From Caenorhabditis elegans (taxonomy: Eukaryota; Nematoda; Chromadorea; Rhabditida; Rhabditidae): a DNA stretch of 64,000 nucleotides. The DNA lies in NCBI RefSeq assembly GCF_000002985.6, contig NC_003283.11, positions 14,136,001 to 14,200,000 of the forward strand, written 5' to 3'. Shown piece by piece: positions 24,701 through 42,500 of this stretch. The translations under genes and the position numbers were made by a program. Positions within the stretch are counted from its first letter, which is position 1. Each line of letters starts with the position of its first letter. Under the pieces are notes generated by a model. The model worked only from the letters and a program-made list of their open reading frames with translations, was not told the DNA's origin and did not search any database.

Positions 24701-24800
24701 TTGGAACTAATTCAAACATTCAAACTCACGATAATTGAACTTTTGTTGAAATAGCAAACTGTGCCGAAAACCAAAGAAGCACGACAAATTTAAAAATCAT
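21785..24800 (-). CDS. Carboxylesterase 1 of the array, CEST-like, C-terminal membrane anchor
   Basis: Exons (high to low): 24800-24730, 24678-24481, 24113-24023, 23978-23777, 23729-23620, 23573-23397, 23355-23150, 23106-22867, 22676-22362, 22306-21993, 21891-21785; 676 aa. A signal peptide starts at MIFKFVVLLWFSAQFAIS. The alpha/beta-hydrolase parts are present: oxyanion motif HGGG, nucleophile GHSAGAG near residue 216, GTTTRE holding the likely acidic residue, and PHHSED with the catalytic His near 452. A charged linker precedes a membrane helix (GLLLFGGTLLGGIVYV) and a tail ending NGYQLIN. The donor of intron 7 must be GC (GG then GCAGGT) to keep the frame; the paralogue has GT there. The family hydrolyses or transfers acyl groups. 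Closest known relatives by architecture are the nematode CEST enzymes that acylate ascarosides and glucosides. Substrate unknown. Confidence 0.9.
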
Positions 24801-25550
24801 GATTAAATTTTAAACTAAAAGTCTAGTAATGCGGTCGCAGAGGAATAAGAAAGTTGTGCCTCCTCTATCAGTGTTTTTCGAAAATTTATATTCTAAATAT
24901 TGATAAAAGACAAACAATTGGAATTGACTTGACCATGAGAGTCATATCACGAGTCGACAAAAAACACAAATTTCGAATGATTTTTGTTCCAATAATGCAA
25001 ATTTGCGATTTCATAAATTGTGTAATGTTACTTGAAAGTAAAAGTCAAAGGAAGCCTTATTTTATTGGTATAGTAAAAATAAAGTAGATTAAAAAATCAA
25101 AAGAGTTCTGTCAAATAAACATCGTAAAATCCTCCAGTAAAAACAAAAATTAAAAAAACAAATACATTATCCTTTAGTCATCTTTTTTGCTAATTTTTTT
25201 TTTCAGAAAATATATAAACACGTCTATTCGGATATTTGGTCTTTTTGGATTATTTTTAGTTTTTTATAACGGTCAGAAAAAATATGCTTCAGATGTTACA
25301 GATGCTATGATTCAGGGATCATTTTCTCGTGTAAAACTTCTGGTTACCAATTTGTGACGGTTGGTTCTAAGATCATGTTATCTCGATGTCTTTGATGTGT
25401 GCTGATTTATGATGATCAATTTTAATAACTTTGTACAGTCTGACAGCTAAACATGCGAAAATATTCTTTATTTTGCATAAATTTCTATGTAGTCAATTTT
25501 AAAAATGTTTCATTTTATGCTTTTTTTTCAAATAAAAAGTTTTCACAAAA
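24801..25550. other. Intergenic between esterase 1 and the srd gene
   Basis: AT-rich, holding the promoter side of esterase 1 and the 3' flank of the receptor. The 77-codon frame at 24854-25087 has no splice or start context and is not called. Confidence 0.5.
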
Positions 25551-26841
25551 TCATGCATTAGTCATTGTAACAGAGACATTTGGATTCTTGAATGCTCTAA
25601 CAGCACACATATCCGTCGCACGATTTTCGGCCGGCTTCTTGTTTCCGGTTATCACATTCAGGTAATGAGGAACAAAAAGGATATAAGAAAATGGTGAGCA
25701 GATTGGGGAAAACATGAAAGCAATAGAGACGAGATATTGAGCAATATTCACAGTAATATAACGACCGAACATTGCTGCAAATATGAAGAATCCCAGAAAG
25801 ATGAAGGTTGGAAGAAACACTTGGAAATTGATAACCTGGAAATATTTTTGTTCAGTGAAATGGAAATAGGATGAAAATTGATTACCTTTACAAGTCGTGC
25901 ATTTAGATTTTTCACATCGTTTTTATCGGAACCCATTTTGATGGCAAAACTTAGAAGTGTATTCCGAATCCATGCATAAGCAATCAGAACCAGAACGGAT
26001 GTGATAAATAGTTGCAAGATAAGCGTAATTGTTGACCGGTAGACAATATGACCTCCCAAAATCAAATGACTTGATGCCAATCCAAAAGAGTCTGGAACAA
26101 CGAATGCTTCGTTTGGATCGTATGACCTGATCCAGGCGGCCATATGGATGAAGGATGGGATTGATAAGCAGAGTGCAACGAAGACAAGACTTTTGATTGA
26201 AGGATCACGAACATAAAGAATGTAATAACGAAAAATGTAGGATGATATCATCCAAATTAAGTTGCACTCCAAGAAACATAACATGAACATATGCCCGACA
26301 TAGCAAGCAGTTGGGCCGAGACGAGTGCATGGTCCAGTTGGAATGACCAAAATGGAAGATCCATCAGTGACGATTCTGGAAATATAAATTGAGGGTTAAT
26401 GTGGATATTTTCTATAATTATTTGTTAATATTGAAATAAGTAAGCTTCATGGAGAAAGTTTTCTTACGTGGGAACGGGAAATATTGTTTTAAAAGAAATT
26501 CAAAAGGAGAAATTTAATTCGATCCTTCGTACTGGATTTGCAAAACCAAAAAACTTTCAATTGAATTAGGAGAGGACTAAATCAAAAAAATATAACACTT
26601 AGACGCTGTTTTTCAGGAATTTGCTTCAATTGGGAAACCTTCCATTAAAATGTTTGACTAACCTTTGCATTACGAAAAAGCTCATTGCCGACGTCAAAAT
26701 ATCAGTGAACGTCTTAATTGTGATGATTGCCGAACATGGACGCATAATTTTCGGTGATTTTGTCAGCGCCAGATACATCATAAACGCATTGAGCGTGACG
26801 CCAGTTACTGACAAAACCGTATGAAGAAGCTGGTAGAGCAT
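25551..26841 (-). CDS. Seven-transmembrane chemoreceptor, srd family
   Basis: Exons 26841-26663, 26375-25886 and 25835-25551 give 317 aa with phases that fit. Seven hydrophobic segments are visible, and the N terminus enters the membrane with no signal peptide. The pattern SPKIMRPCSAII after helix 1, GPCTRLGPTACYVGH before helix 3 and SPICSPFSYILFVPHYLN at helix 7 is typical of serpentine receptor class delta. Such receptors are usually expressed in chemosensory neurons and detect environmental or pheromone cues; the ligand is not known. It lies on the same strand between esterases 1 and 2 (gaps of about 750 and 450 bp). I assign the family, not a number. Confidence 0.85.
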
Positions 26842-27292
26842 GACTTCTAGATGAGATGTGTGGCGGTGTAGCTGTCCTATTTATACTAGTATGTCTATGG
26901 GAAATATCAGAACAGACTAATCATTGTACTATAAAGGAGATTGTATGAGACTTCAAATTTTCCCACTAATGATTCATGTACGAGATGGGTGAGAGGTGTT
27001 CTGACGCTGAAAAAAAAGAACGAGATTATTATCAAACTATAAATTTCAATGCATGACTAAATCCCTGACGTAAAAGATTTCAACGACCAGACAATGCAAC
27101 AAAAAAGAGACAAAATGGTGGTTTGAACTTGGAAAATACTCTAGGAAACGGGTGCTCAGAGACCGCCCATTCTCATTTCTGATTTGAATTTCTGACAATA
27201 TGCCTTCTCAGTTTCCCCATCATATGAACATGAACACAAATGATTGTATCAAAAAAGAACTTTAATGTGGTTTATTTGACAAAAACAGTTGT

Positions 27293-30200
27293 TTATGATA
27301 GAAGCTCGTATCCATCTCGTGCACGTTTTTGTAGTATGACATTGGGCAATGTGACATACAAAATTCCACCGAAAAGAGTTCCAGCACTGATGATAAGGAG
27401 AATATCTGTAATTGAAACTGATAAAAGTATGAATCCAAAAAATTTGTTTTTACGGAAACGAATGGTGAGAAATGTTTTTCTCCAAAAAAAATAAGAAACA
27501 ACTAAAAATTGATTTTATTTTGAAAAACTTTCTTAAAAATCTATGAGCTTCTCATTTAACGACAGGCTATCATAATCTTTAAAAATTTGTGTTTTTTAAG
27601 TGTTTTGTTTTGCTCACATGATTTCGAAAAAATAAAAATCCACAGCAAAAAAAAAACAAAAAGATCTAATTACCTAGTTTCGAGCTCTCATCTTCTTCAT
27701 CTCCTTCTGTAATTTCTTTATTTGCCAATCCATTTTTTCTATTCTGAATTCGCAAAGCTTTATCTCGTCTCTTCGTTTCCATTTTTAGCTCTTGCGTTCT
27801 CTCCAATTTTTCTCTTTTCAAAAAATTAACTTCCTCCTTGTACAACAATTCAGTTTGCTCAAAAGTTTTATCAAAAGCAGTTGTAGTTTGTTTCATATGA
27901 GAAACTAGTGGAGATATTACAAGGGCACATGTAAATGTATCAAGTGATGGAGACCATTCCTCTTTGAAGGATTTTTTGCCCACCGTGCTTCAAAAATTAT
28001 TTATAGAATTTAAATTCAAATATATGAAGTTTCAAATATATAAAGTTCTCACCTCCAAAACTCATAAGCTTCCGTATAATAATTATCCCTCATTCCAGGC
28101 GTTATAAAGTTTTTATCAAAGTTAATCAAAAAATGCTCTCGATTTTCTTTGGTGTACTGATTCCATTTTTGGTCTCCCGATGGTAAAGGGTTCTCAAAAT
28201 TAACAAAGTCAGCAAACATTCCACTGTAAATTTTCTCTATAATGTAATCTTTTGGCGCGAAAATTCCTCGATGAGTGCCAAAAACATAGATCAAATCTTC
28301 AGAATGATGAGGGGATCTAACTTCCAAATATCTATCGTATGCTGGTCCTGCACCACGATAGTCGTAACTGAAATCTGAGCAGTTTCAAAGGTTTCCTGAA
28401 AATGCTTTACCTATACAAGAATACTTTCGTATTTCCGCTTGTGTGGGAATCGGCAAAATCAATAGCAGGTGTGTAGAATTCCATTTCATTCGATAAATTC
28501 ATTGACGAATTCCCATTCATATATTGTTTTTGGCATTTCTTCGAAAAAGTCTCTGGTTCCTCATATAGTACATATCCAATGTGATCACATAAGTTTTCAA
28601 GCAATTCAACTTTTTTGTCAGCAAATGCAGGATCAATTATGTATCTGAACAATTGTTGTAAACTTAAAATTAATGTTACTCTCACGATGATTCTTCAACT
28701 TCTAGAGTTGTAGTACCTATCAAAGTGTTGATAGGGTAAATTGATTTGGAAGCATATAAATTTTCTGGATAGTCAGTTAGAAAATGCTCATCAATTGGAG
28801 GTGCTCCGAGAAAATATGTAGAATTTTGTAGCAACCATAATTGAGCATCTAGTATTTGTTGAGCAGATTTTTTTCGCAGACAAGAGTACGTCTGTAATTT
28901 ATAAATGCTAATCAACTTGCCTCCCAGATGTAACTTGTTTCCCCACATTTTTCTTATTGTCTCCATTAAAAAATAAATTACTCAATAAAAATATCAAAAC
29001 CTCACATTTTCCACCTGTTCCTCTGACAATTTATTAAACCCAATTTCTTCTGACAGGCATCCAACCATCTGAGCCATCACTGTCATTCCTTTGAAATTCG
29101 ATTTCTTTGACATATTCGTCATGGGTGCGCTCATTATAATCTGTTGATGGACGAGTCCTTTTGTGAGTGGAGAGCTTGTAAACTGGAAATGGATTAATTT
29201 ACAAAAATGTATCATTTATGTGACCTACCGCTACTATCATACTGGCTCCAGCCGAATGCCCTGCCAATGTAATTCTGTTTTTATTTCCTCCAAAGTTTTC
29301 AATTTCCCTCCTAACCCAATTTACAGATTCAATCATATCTGGAATTTTATCTTGAGAATTTATCTTATAGTAAAATTGAAAACATACCATAAAGTCCAAA
29401 ATTCTTGTCTCCTCGATCACCATTAAACTGACCAAACGAGAAAAGTCCAAGTCGATAATTGAAAGTAACCACTACAATATTTCTGCCTTGACCCACGAAA
29501 TTGTTGATCAGAATCTCCGGATTGAAAGTTGAAGCTGATTCGGTTAAATACCCTCCACCATGGACAATCATCATAACAGAACAGTTTTTCTAAACCTTTT
29601 CACTTTTCACTCTCAACTATTTGTATTAATTCTCACATTTTCCAAGCAATATTCATTTGTGAGGACATTGAGATACAAACAATCTTCAGAAATTGGACCT
29701 CCGAATTTATTTTTGTAAGTTTTCCTGTAAAATTTGTTCTTTAAAAAAAGCAACTGAAATTTCAAAGCTCCTGAAATTTTTTAAAGGAAAAAAGATATTC
29801 TAAAGTACTTCTCAATATTATATTTTTTGGTAAAGTTGTTGGTCTGTCCTTTTTCTACTTTGAAAGGTAAGCTAGTTTCGTTTCAACAATTGTTTTATTC
29901 TGGCTGAAAATTCTTATCAATAAACGTTGCCGAATGACATAAACAACTTTTGCAAACACAAATACACAACACTTTTAGTTGCGTCATTTTCCCAAAAGTG
30001 CAGGAATCAAAACTAACACTGACTATATTGAAATAACTCACGTTGCATTGCTCATACACGCTGATTTATATTCATTTGTTACCAAAACTCCTTCCCATGA
30101 TTTCGGTGGACGGGGTTTTCGATATCGAAGGTCTCCAATTGGAGGTTCAACAAACGGAATACCCAAAAATACAGTAGCAGATTGATTTCCCAGTGGAGAA

Positions 30201-30686
30201 TATGAAATGTTGAGGATTTTGCCTTCTATTGTTCCGGATCTAAAATATTTTCTCAAATATATTTTCTATAACTTCACTTTTTTTCTCTAAGTAAGTCTGG
30301 ACACGATATGTTTTGTTGTTCCTAATTGACTGAAATTATTGCTTGGTAAAAAAATCTTCAAAAACCAGAGTAATTTGAACATTTTAATGAGAATTTTATC
30401 CCCTTTTAATTGTTGTTTATTCGGATAACCGGATAATATTTAACCAACCATAATACATGAAAATAGTTAAAACGTTACTAGTTCCAGACACAAAGAATCT
30501 TTTGAAATGTAGTATTGCAGTCTTTGATGTACTAGTTTTACGTTGCGAAGGTATTTAGAAATTGGTATTTCTTGTCTTCCTAATAGAGAAAATACAGTAT
30601 TTAAAAAGTAAATGAACTTACGATAATTGGACTCTCTTGCAAACATACATTTGTATTAAGAGGAGTACGGTAGCAGGTTTGAGCAT
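27293..30686 (-). CDS. Carboxylesterase 2 of the array, CEST-like, C-terminal membrane anchor
   Basis: Exons: 30686-30622, 30239-30042, 29724-29637, 29589-29388, 29338-29229, 29182-29006, 28891-28686, 28644-28411, 28367-28053, 27987-27674, 27405-27293; 673 aa. Ten introns lie at the same places and phases as in esterase 1. Features in order: hydrophobic N-terminal segment (MLKPATVLLLIQMYVC), [42 protein letters not shown], a basic/acidic linker, a membrane helix (ILLIISAGTLFGGILYV) and the tail RARDGYELLS. Triad residues are intact, so an active enzyme is expected. Intron 1 (30240-30621) and intron 3 (29725-30041) are longer than in the other copies. The signal peptide is weaker than in the paralogues, and an alternative first exon is possible. 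Probably an ectoenzyme facing a lumen. Confidence 0.88.
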
Positions 30687-31227
30687 TTTAAAACAACTGG
30701 TAATTGGAAGTAGTAGAAACAAATGACTCTACCTTTTTTATATTTATTCTTGGAGTACATGTAAATAAAAATGATAAGACAAAAAGGGCATAGGCTAGAG
30801 TTCTTTGAAGTGCAACAGTTTTGCAAAATGGTCGTGTATCGTGTGAAAACTTTATTCAGAGCTTTTGATAACTTTGTCGAGATATTTACTTTTGGCAGTA
30901 GTGGGATACTGAAGCGTAGAGAACAGTACCAATAAAACCGGCTCCAAAGCATATAAATACAACAACTGGAAATTTTCAAAAAATTTTAAAAAAACTTAAG
31001 TTTTTTGAAAGACATGTGAGCCTATGGGCTCATTCATTTTTAGAGTTTATTCATACAGAAGTACCACGGCACTATTTCAATATATATCTTCAAATAAAGT
31101 TTAGAGCAAAAATTGTTTTTGTGTGTCACATCAAGGCTTATTACAAAACAATTAAAAAGCATACATATTTCTCATCAAAAACTTCAAGTAATTCAAGAAA
31201 TTAATGAGTTTAGAAACACACAGTTGC

Positions 31228-31721
31228 TTAAGAAGCTGGCTTGATCGATGCGTTTTCAGATTCATCATTGACGTTTGCTTGATCATCAGTCATGGGTTTC
31301 ACGGGCTCTTTGTTCTGTTCAACATTGCATGGCTCCTCGACAGGATCATGAGTGACTGTTGTCACAGCTTGGCGTTGTTGCCGGATTACTTGACGTGGAT
31401 AATTATAGCCATACAACAGAATGCCAATGTTGACTCCTTGCGGGACGTCTGATCGAAGAACAATGGGCTCCAGTGTACCTGGCTTGTGCAGTGGCCGTTT
31501 TGGCGTCCAAGTTGACTTTCTGGATGTTGTCGAACTCGAATCCTCGAAAACGCCCTTTAATTGGTAGTTTTATTTTAATCAAGCTTAGGAAATTAAAAAT
31601 ATAAATTTGCAGTTTATCTGAGTTGTATAAATGGTAAACTCACCGATGGTATCTTCCTTGCTTTCTTAACAAGCTCTGCAGAAAGCTTGTTTTGCTGAGA
31701 ATTCGTGGTACTTTCCTCCAT
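31228..31721 (-). CDS. Orphan 134-aa hydrophilic protein
   Basis: Exons 31721-31644 and 31554-31228. The ATG at 31721 starts MEESTTNSQQNKLSAELVKK, a good GTGAGT donor follows, and the second exon continues in phase 0 from a weak acceptor (AATTAAAG). The protein has a basic centre (STTSRKSTWTPKRPLHKPG), a more ordered patch (DVPQGVNIGILLYGYNYPR) and an acidic, Asn-rich C terminus. It has no signal peptide and no membrane segment. I recognise no family. It lies alone between esterases 2 and 3 on the same strand. The open frame and codon use look real, but the weak acceptor lowers confidence. Confidence 0.6.
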
Positions 31722-32447
31722 TTCAAGCTAGAAATTTGAAAATTTAGAGACAATTTTTCACATGCGATTTACAAACAAATTTAAAACAATAAATTGAAAA
31801 GGATACAATTCTAAAACTTTGACGATGGCATCAGTAGTCGTTTTTGTTTGGAAATCTATTGAAATTTTAAAAAAACAACTGAATTTTATAAAGGACAAAA
31901 GTTTAATTCAAATTGAATATCACATTGTGAACATACAAAGCTTGCAGAATGTTGCTTGAATGGGTCTTATTTCAAGAAGATATGTTTAGAACGCGGCACA
32001 TGAAAGAAAGTGCCTGCGCACGAGAAAGCAGAAGGTCGTAAAACTTTGAATGTTACACGAAAACCAAAATTAGCGTAATCAGAACTTGGGAAACATGAAA
32101 CCATTTTTCATCCAACAAAATAAAAAATATAAAAAACAGTCTTGCATCGGGTCATTGTCGCTTTATTTCATTTCAAAATGGCCAATATCTTATTCCTTTT
32201 TAGTATTTTGTAGATAACTAAATGCGTTGTTTATAAAATTCTGCCTGGGACAATGTTAAAACTTGTGTGACACAGATTCTGTATATTCTCTTTTAATATT
32301 GCATGAGAAAATAATTTCCAGCCTCATTTTAAAGGGTAGCGTTAAATATAAGGCCCGAATAGCTTGGCACTTTTTTCATTAGAACACAAACAACACTTAT
32401 AGTAAGTTTTCTAAAATTTATAGAATAAGAGATACATTTATTCCAAG
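31722..32447. other. Intergenic between the orphan gene and esterase 3
   Basis: AT-rich, no gene seen. It holds the upstream region of the orphan gene and the 3' end of esterase 3. Confidence 0.5.
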
Positions 32448-35377
<2,930 letters not shown>

Positions 35378-35702
35378 TTTCAAAAATCGATACGAAAATG
35401 AACAAAAAATAAATAGAATGAGAGCACACTTGTTGTCAATCTCGTTTTCTTAAAATTAGTCTACAGAGATAGAAAAATATTGATAAGATAAAATATGTAG
35501 TGTATGTGGTTGTTCTATAGTAAAAATTTGAACTCTCTATGTAGTTGATTTTGTGACTAGGACTGAAGTATCAGAGAAAAAATGAATTGCCGTTTTGGTC
35601 TGAAAACTAAGAAATCGGTTAATAAGAATTACGGTGAGTTGTAAGAGAACATTTATTTAGACATAAAAATCATAATACAGACAAACACATAAGTTTGAAT
35701 AA

Positions 35703-39299
<3,597 letters not shown>

Positions 39300-39591
39300 G
39301 TCTGGAAATCAATAAAACCACATTCAGACAAATGAATAGAGCAAATGGTTTTATCAGTGTTATCTGGAAACCTAAACGGTCTAAAAAACGTTTTGAAGTT
39401 TGATAAGAACTCTAGTTTTTGTCATTCATTGTTCTTTCAAGATTTTTTTTGGCAGAACTTTGGTTCTTAATTGCGTAATCATTCAATCAGGGTATTAGCT
39501 TAAATGGAAGTTTATTCTCAATATTTTTATTTTAACAATATCATTGTTTTTTTTTAAACAATATCATTGTTCAGCTTTGAAATTAAATAAA

Positions 39592-42500
39592 CTATTCCAG
39601 AAGTTGGTAACCTGTCCTTGATTTATTAGGGATGCAGAAATGGGATATGGAAGCATAGATGATACTACCAAATACTGTGACACCAAGAATTATTGGAAGT
39701 GTATCTGGAAAAAATATGATATGAAAATCAAAGAAACATACAATACTGGAACTCACTTAGAACTCCTCCACTTGTCCCTTGATCTGCATCTTTTTCAAAT
39801 TCCACAACTGAATTTCTCATTTGAACACCGATTTTCTTCTCCAACTTCAATTTTCTCCTTAGCTTCAACTCTTCAAGGAAGCTCTCCCGTTCGTTAAAAA
39901 CCTTTTCAAATTGTTCAATAGACTTATCAGGGCCAGATGCAACACCTTTCAAATGGGAAACAATTGGATCTGTGAGAATTGACATGACAAAATTGTCAAG
40001 TGACGGCGAAAATCGTTCACTGAATGACTTTTTGCCGGCGGTACTAAAAAAGAGTTTGAATTAACCAACAAGACAGTATACCTAACAGTACCTCCAAAAA
40101 TCTAGAGCCCTTGTGTAATAGTGATCTTTCATTCCAGGCATAGTGAAGTTCTTATCAAAATCTATCAAAAAATATTCGCGTTTCTCCTGTGTGTACTGTC
40201 GCCACTGCTGAGTTTTCGATGGAGAAGGATCTTCGAAATTGATAAAATTGGCAAGCATTCCACTATAAATTCGCTCAATAACGTAATCCTTGGCAACAAA
40301 TGGTCCACGACTAGTTCCAAAAGTGTAGATCAAATCTTCAGAATGATGAGGAGAAGGGGCCTCCAAATATTTGTGGAACGCCGTGCCGGCGCCTTTATAA
40401 TCATAGCTAAAAATTATTAATTTCGGTCGAGGCGTGACGAGGGCGCCTTTTCTCTCGTTCTCCTGCGCCCCGGTGGAATACATACCTGTACATAAAAACT
40501 TTGGAATTGGCTCTTTTATGCGCGTTAGCCACCTTTATGGCACCGGAGTAAAATTCCATATCATCCGACAAAAACTGAGCATCTGTCCCATTTTTGTAAT
40601 AATTTCCACACTTTTTTGTAAATTCCTCTGGTTTCTCAAAAAGTTCATAACCAACATGCTCACACATGTTTTTCAATAACTGCTCCTTTATCCGGTCATT
40701 TTTGGGATCCGTTATATATCTGAAACAAGATTTTGATTATCTAAACAATTGTTCTCGCCATACAATGAGTCTCTGAGCTCGCCAGTTGTAGTTCCAATGA
40801 ATGTATTGATAGGGTAGATCGTATTAAAATTAAATAGATTATCTGGATAGTCAGTTATAAAATCTCCATCTACACGAGGGGATCCAAAGTAAAACGTGGA
40901 ATTCTGTTGCATACTCAGTTGAGCATGAAGTAGATCTTGAGCAGATTTATTTTGAAGGCACAAGTAGGTCTGAAAGTCTGTTAACGCAAACTGTTAATAT
41001 AAGTTCTTACCTTATTAATTTGAGTTTTCGATAATTTTCTGAATCCGTATTCTTTTGGTATACATCCTACATTTTGAGCTACAATAGTCATTCCTTTAAA
41101 GTTTGCACTTTTCGAAATATCTTGAAGTGGAGCACTCATAACAATCTGTTGATGGAGTAAACCTTTGGAGAGAGTTGAGCTCGTGAACTGAAAGGGTCAT
41201 TAGCTGCCAACAATTTGAATGAATTTTAATAATTTGAACTTACATCTACAATAAGTCCTGCTCCTGCAGAATGTCCAGCCATTGTGATTCTGTCCTTGTT
41301 CCCTCCAAATTGGTCAATCTCTTTTCTTACCCACTTCACTGCTTCCAACATATCTGAAATTTGATTTATAGATCTCTGAAGCTACATAACTAACTTTTGA
41401 GAGATTTTTTATGAAGTTGTGGTATAATAATTCATATTATCATAATTTAATTTTCTTGGCGTTTCAGATTAAAGGAACACGATGATTTTCCGAGTGGTTC
41501 CCGTCCCGATCTTATGGTGGTTGTTACATGGCCGAATTTTACAGATTTATTCATTTGATGTAGAAAATTAGATGATGATATTTCAAATTTTGAAGACACA
41601 TATGCAGTCGTTTCTACATTACTGAAAAATCTGAATTGAACTTTCCAACAAATTTTTATTTGATAACTTTGAATGAATTATTCATCCAAACGGAATGTAC
41701 ATATATACATACAAATCATTGAGCAGTGTCCTTTGCCTCTTTCCTCTCCTCTCTCATGTCTTCTTTCTCTCCATCTCTTTGGTTGTCAGAGTGAGGTGAG
41801 GAGGAGGGAAAGGGGGAAACGCCACAATTCCCATCGACGCACTCCGTACTCTCACATTGTCTGAGTCTCATGAAACCATATAATCTCTCATTACATTCAG
41901 CTGTGTCTCTCCTCAATGGCCTTACTCTAGATGTCTCCTCTCCTCCCATTCGTTCACCTCTTTCCTCTCCTTCCCTTCTTTCTTTACTTCTTTAGATATT
42001 TAACGTCTTAAGACTTTCGAAAGATTTGTTTCTGTTTTTGTTGATATTGCTCTAGATCTTCCTTATTTCAATATTCAGATGTCATCTAAAAATGAGCAGA
42101 CACCAAAGGTTCCGGCTGAGTTGGATCCACTAAATGAGACAATTTTCCGAGAACAAATGTACGCAATCTATCAAGTATGTCAATATCCATCAAAAGAGCA
42201 ATACGCAGAATGGGCTCAGACGTATCAAATTCAGCAGAGAAGAGTGAGTTAAATAATCTTAAAAGTTAAGAAATATTAGGTCTAAAAATGTAATCCCAAT
42301 ATTGAAAAAGCATCTTTCTCAAAAGTGGAGTATTTTCAATGGGGATTTAGTACACTTTTCTAACAAGTTATTTTAATTGCTTTGCATATAGCGTTTCATC
42401 TTTACATGTTTTGAAAATATTGTCCATTCCTACTTTCAGATTCGAAAATGGTTTGATAATCGGCGAACAAGAGATAGAGAACGGAGAAAGAGAAAAGGAG

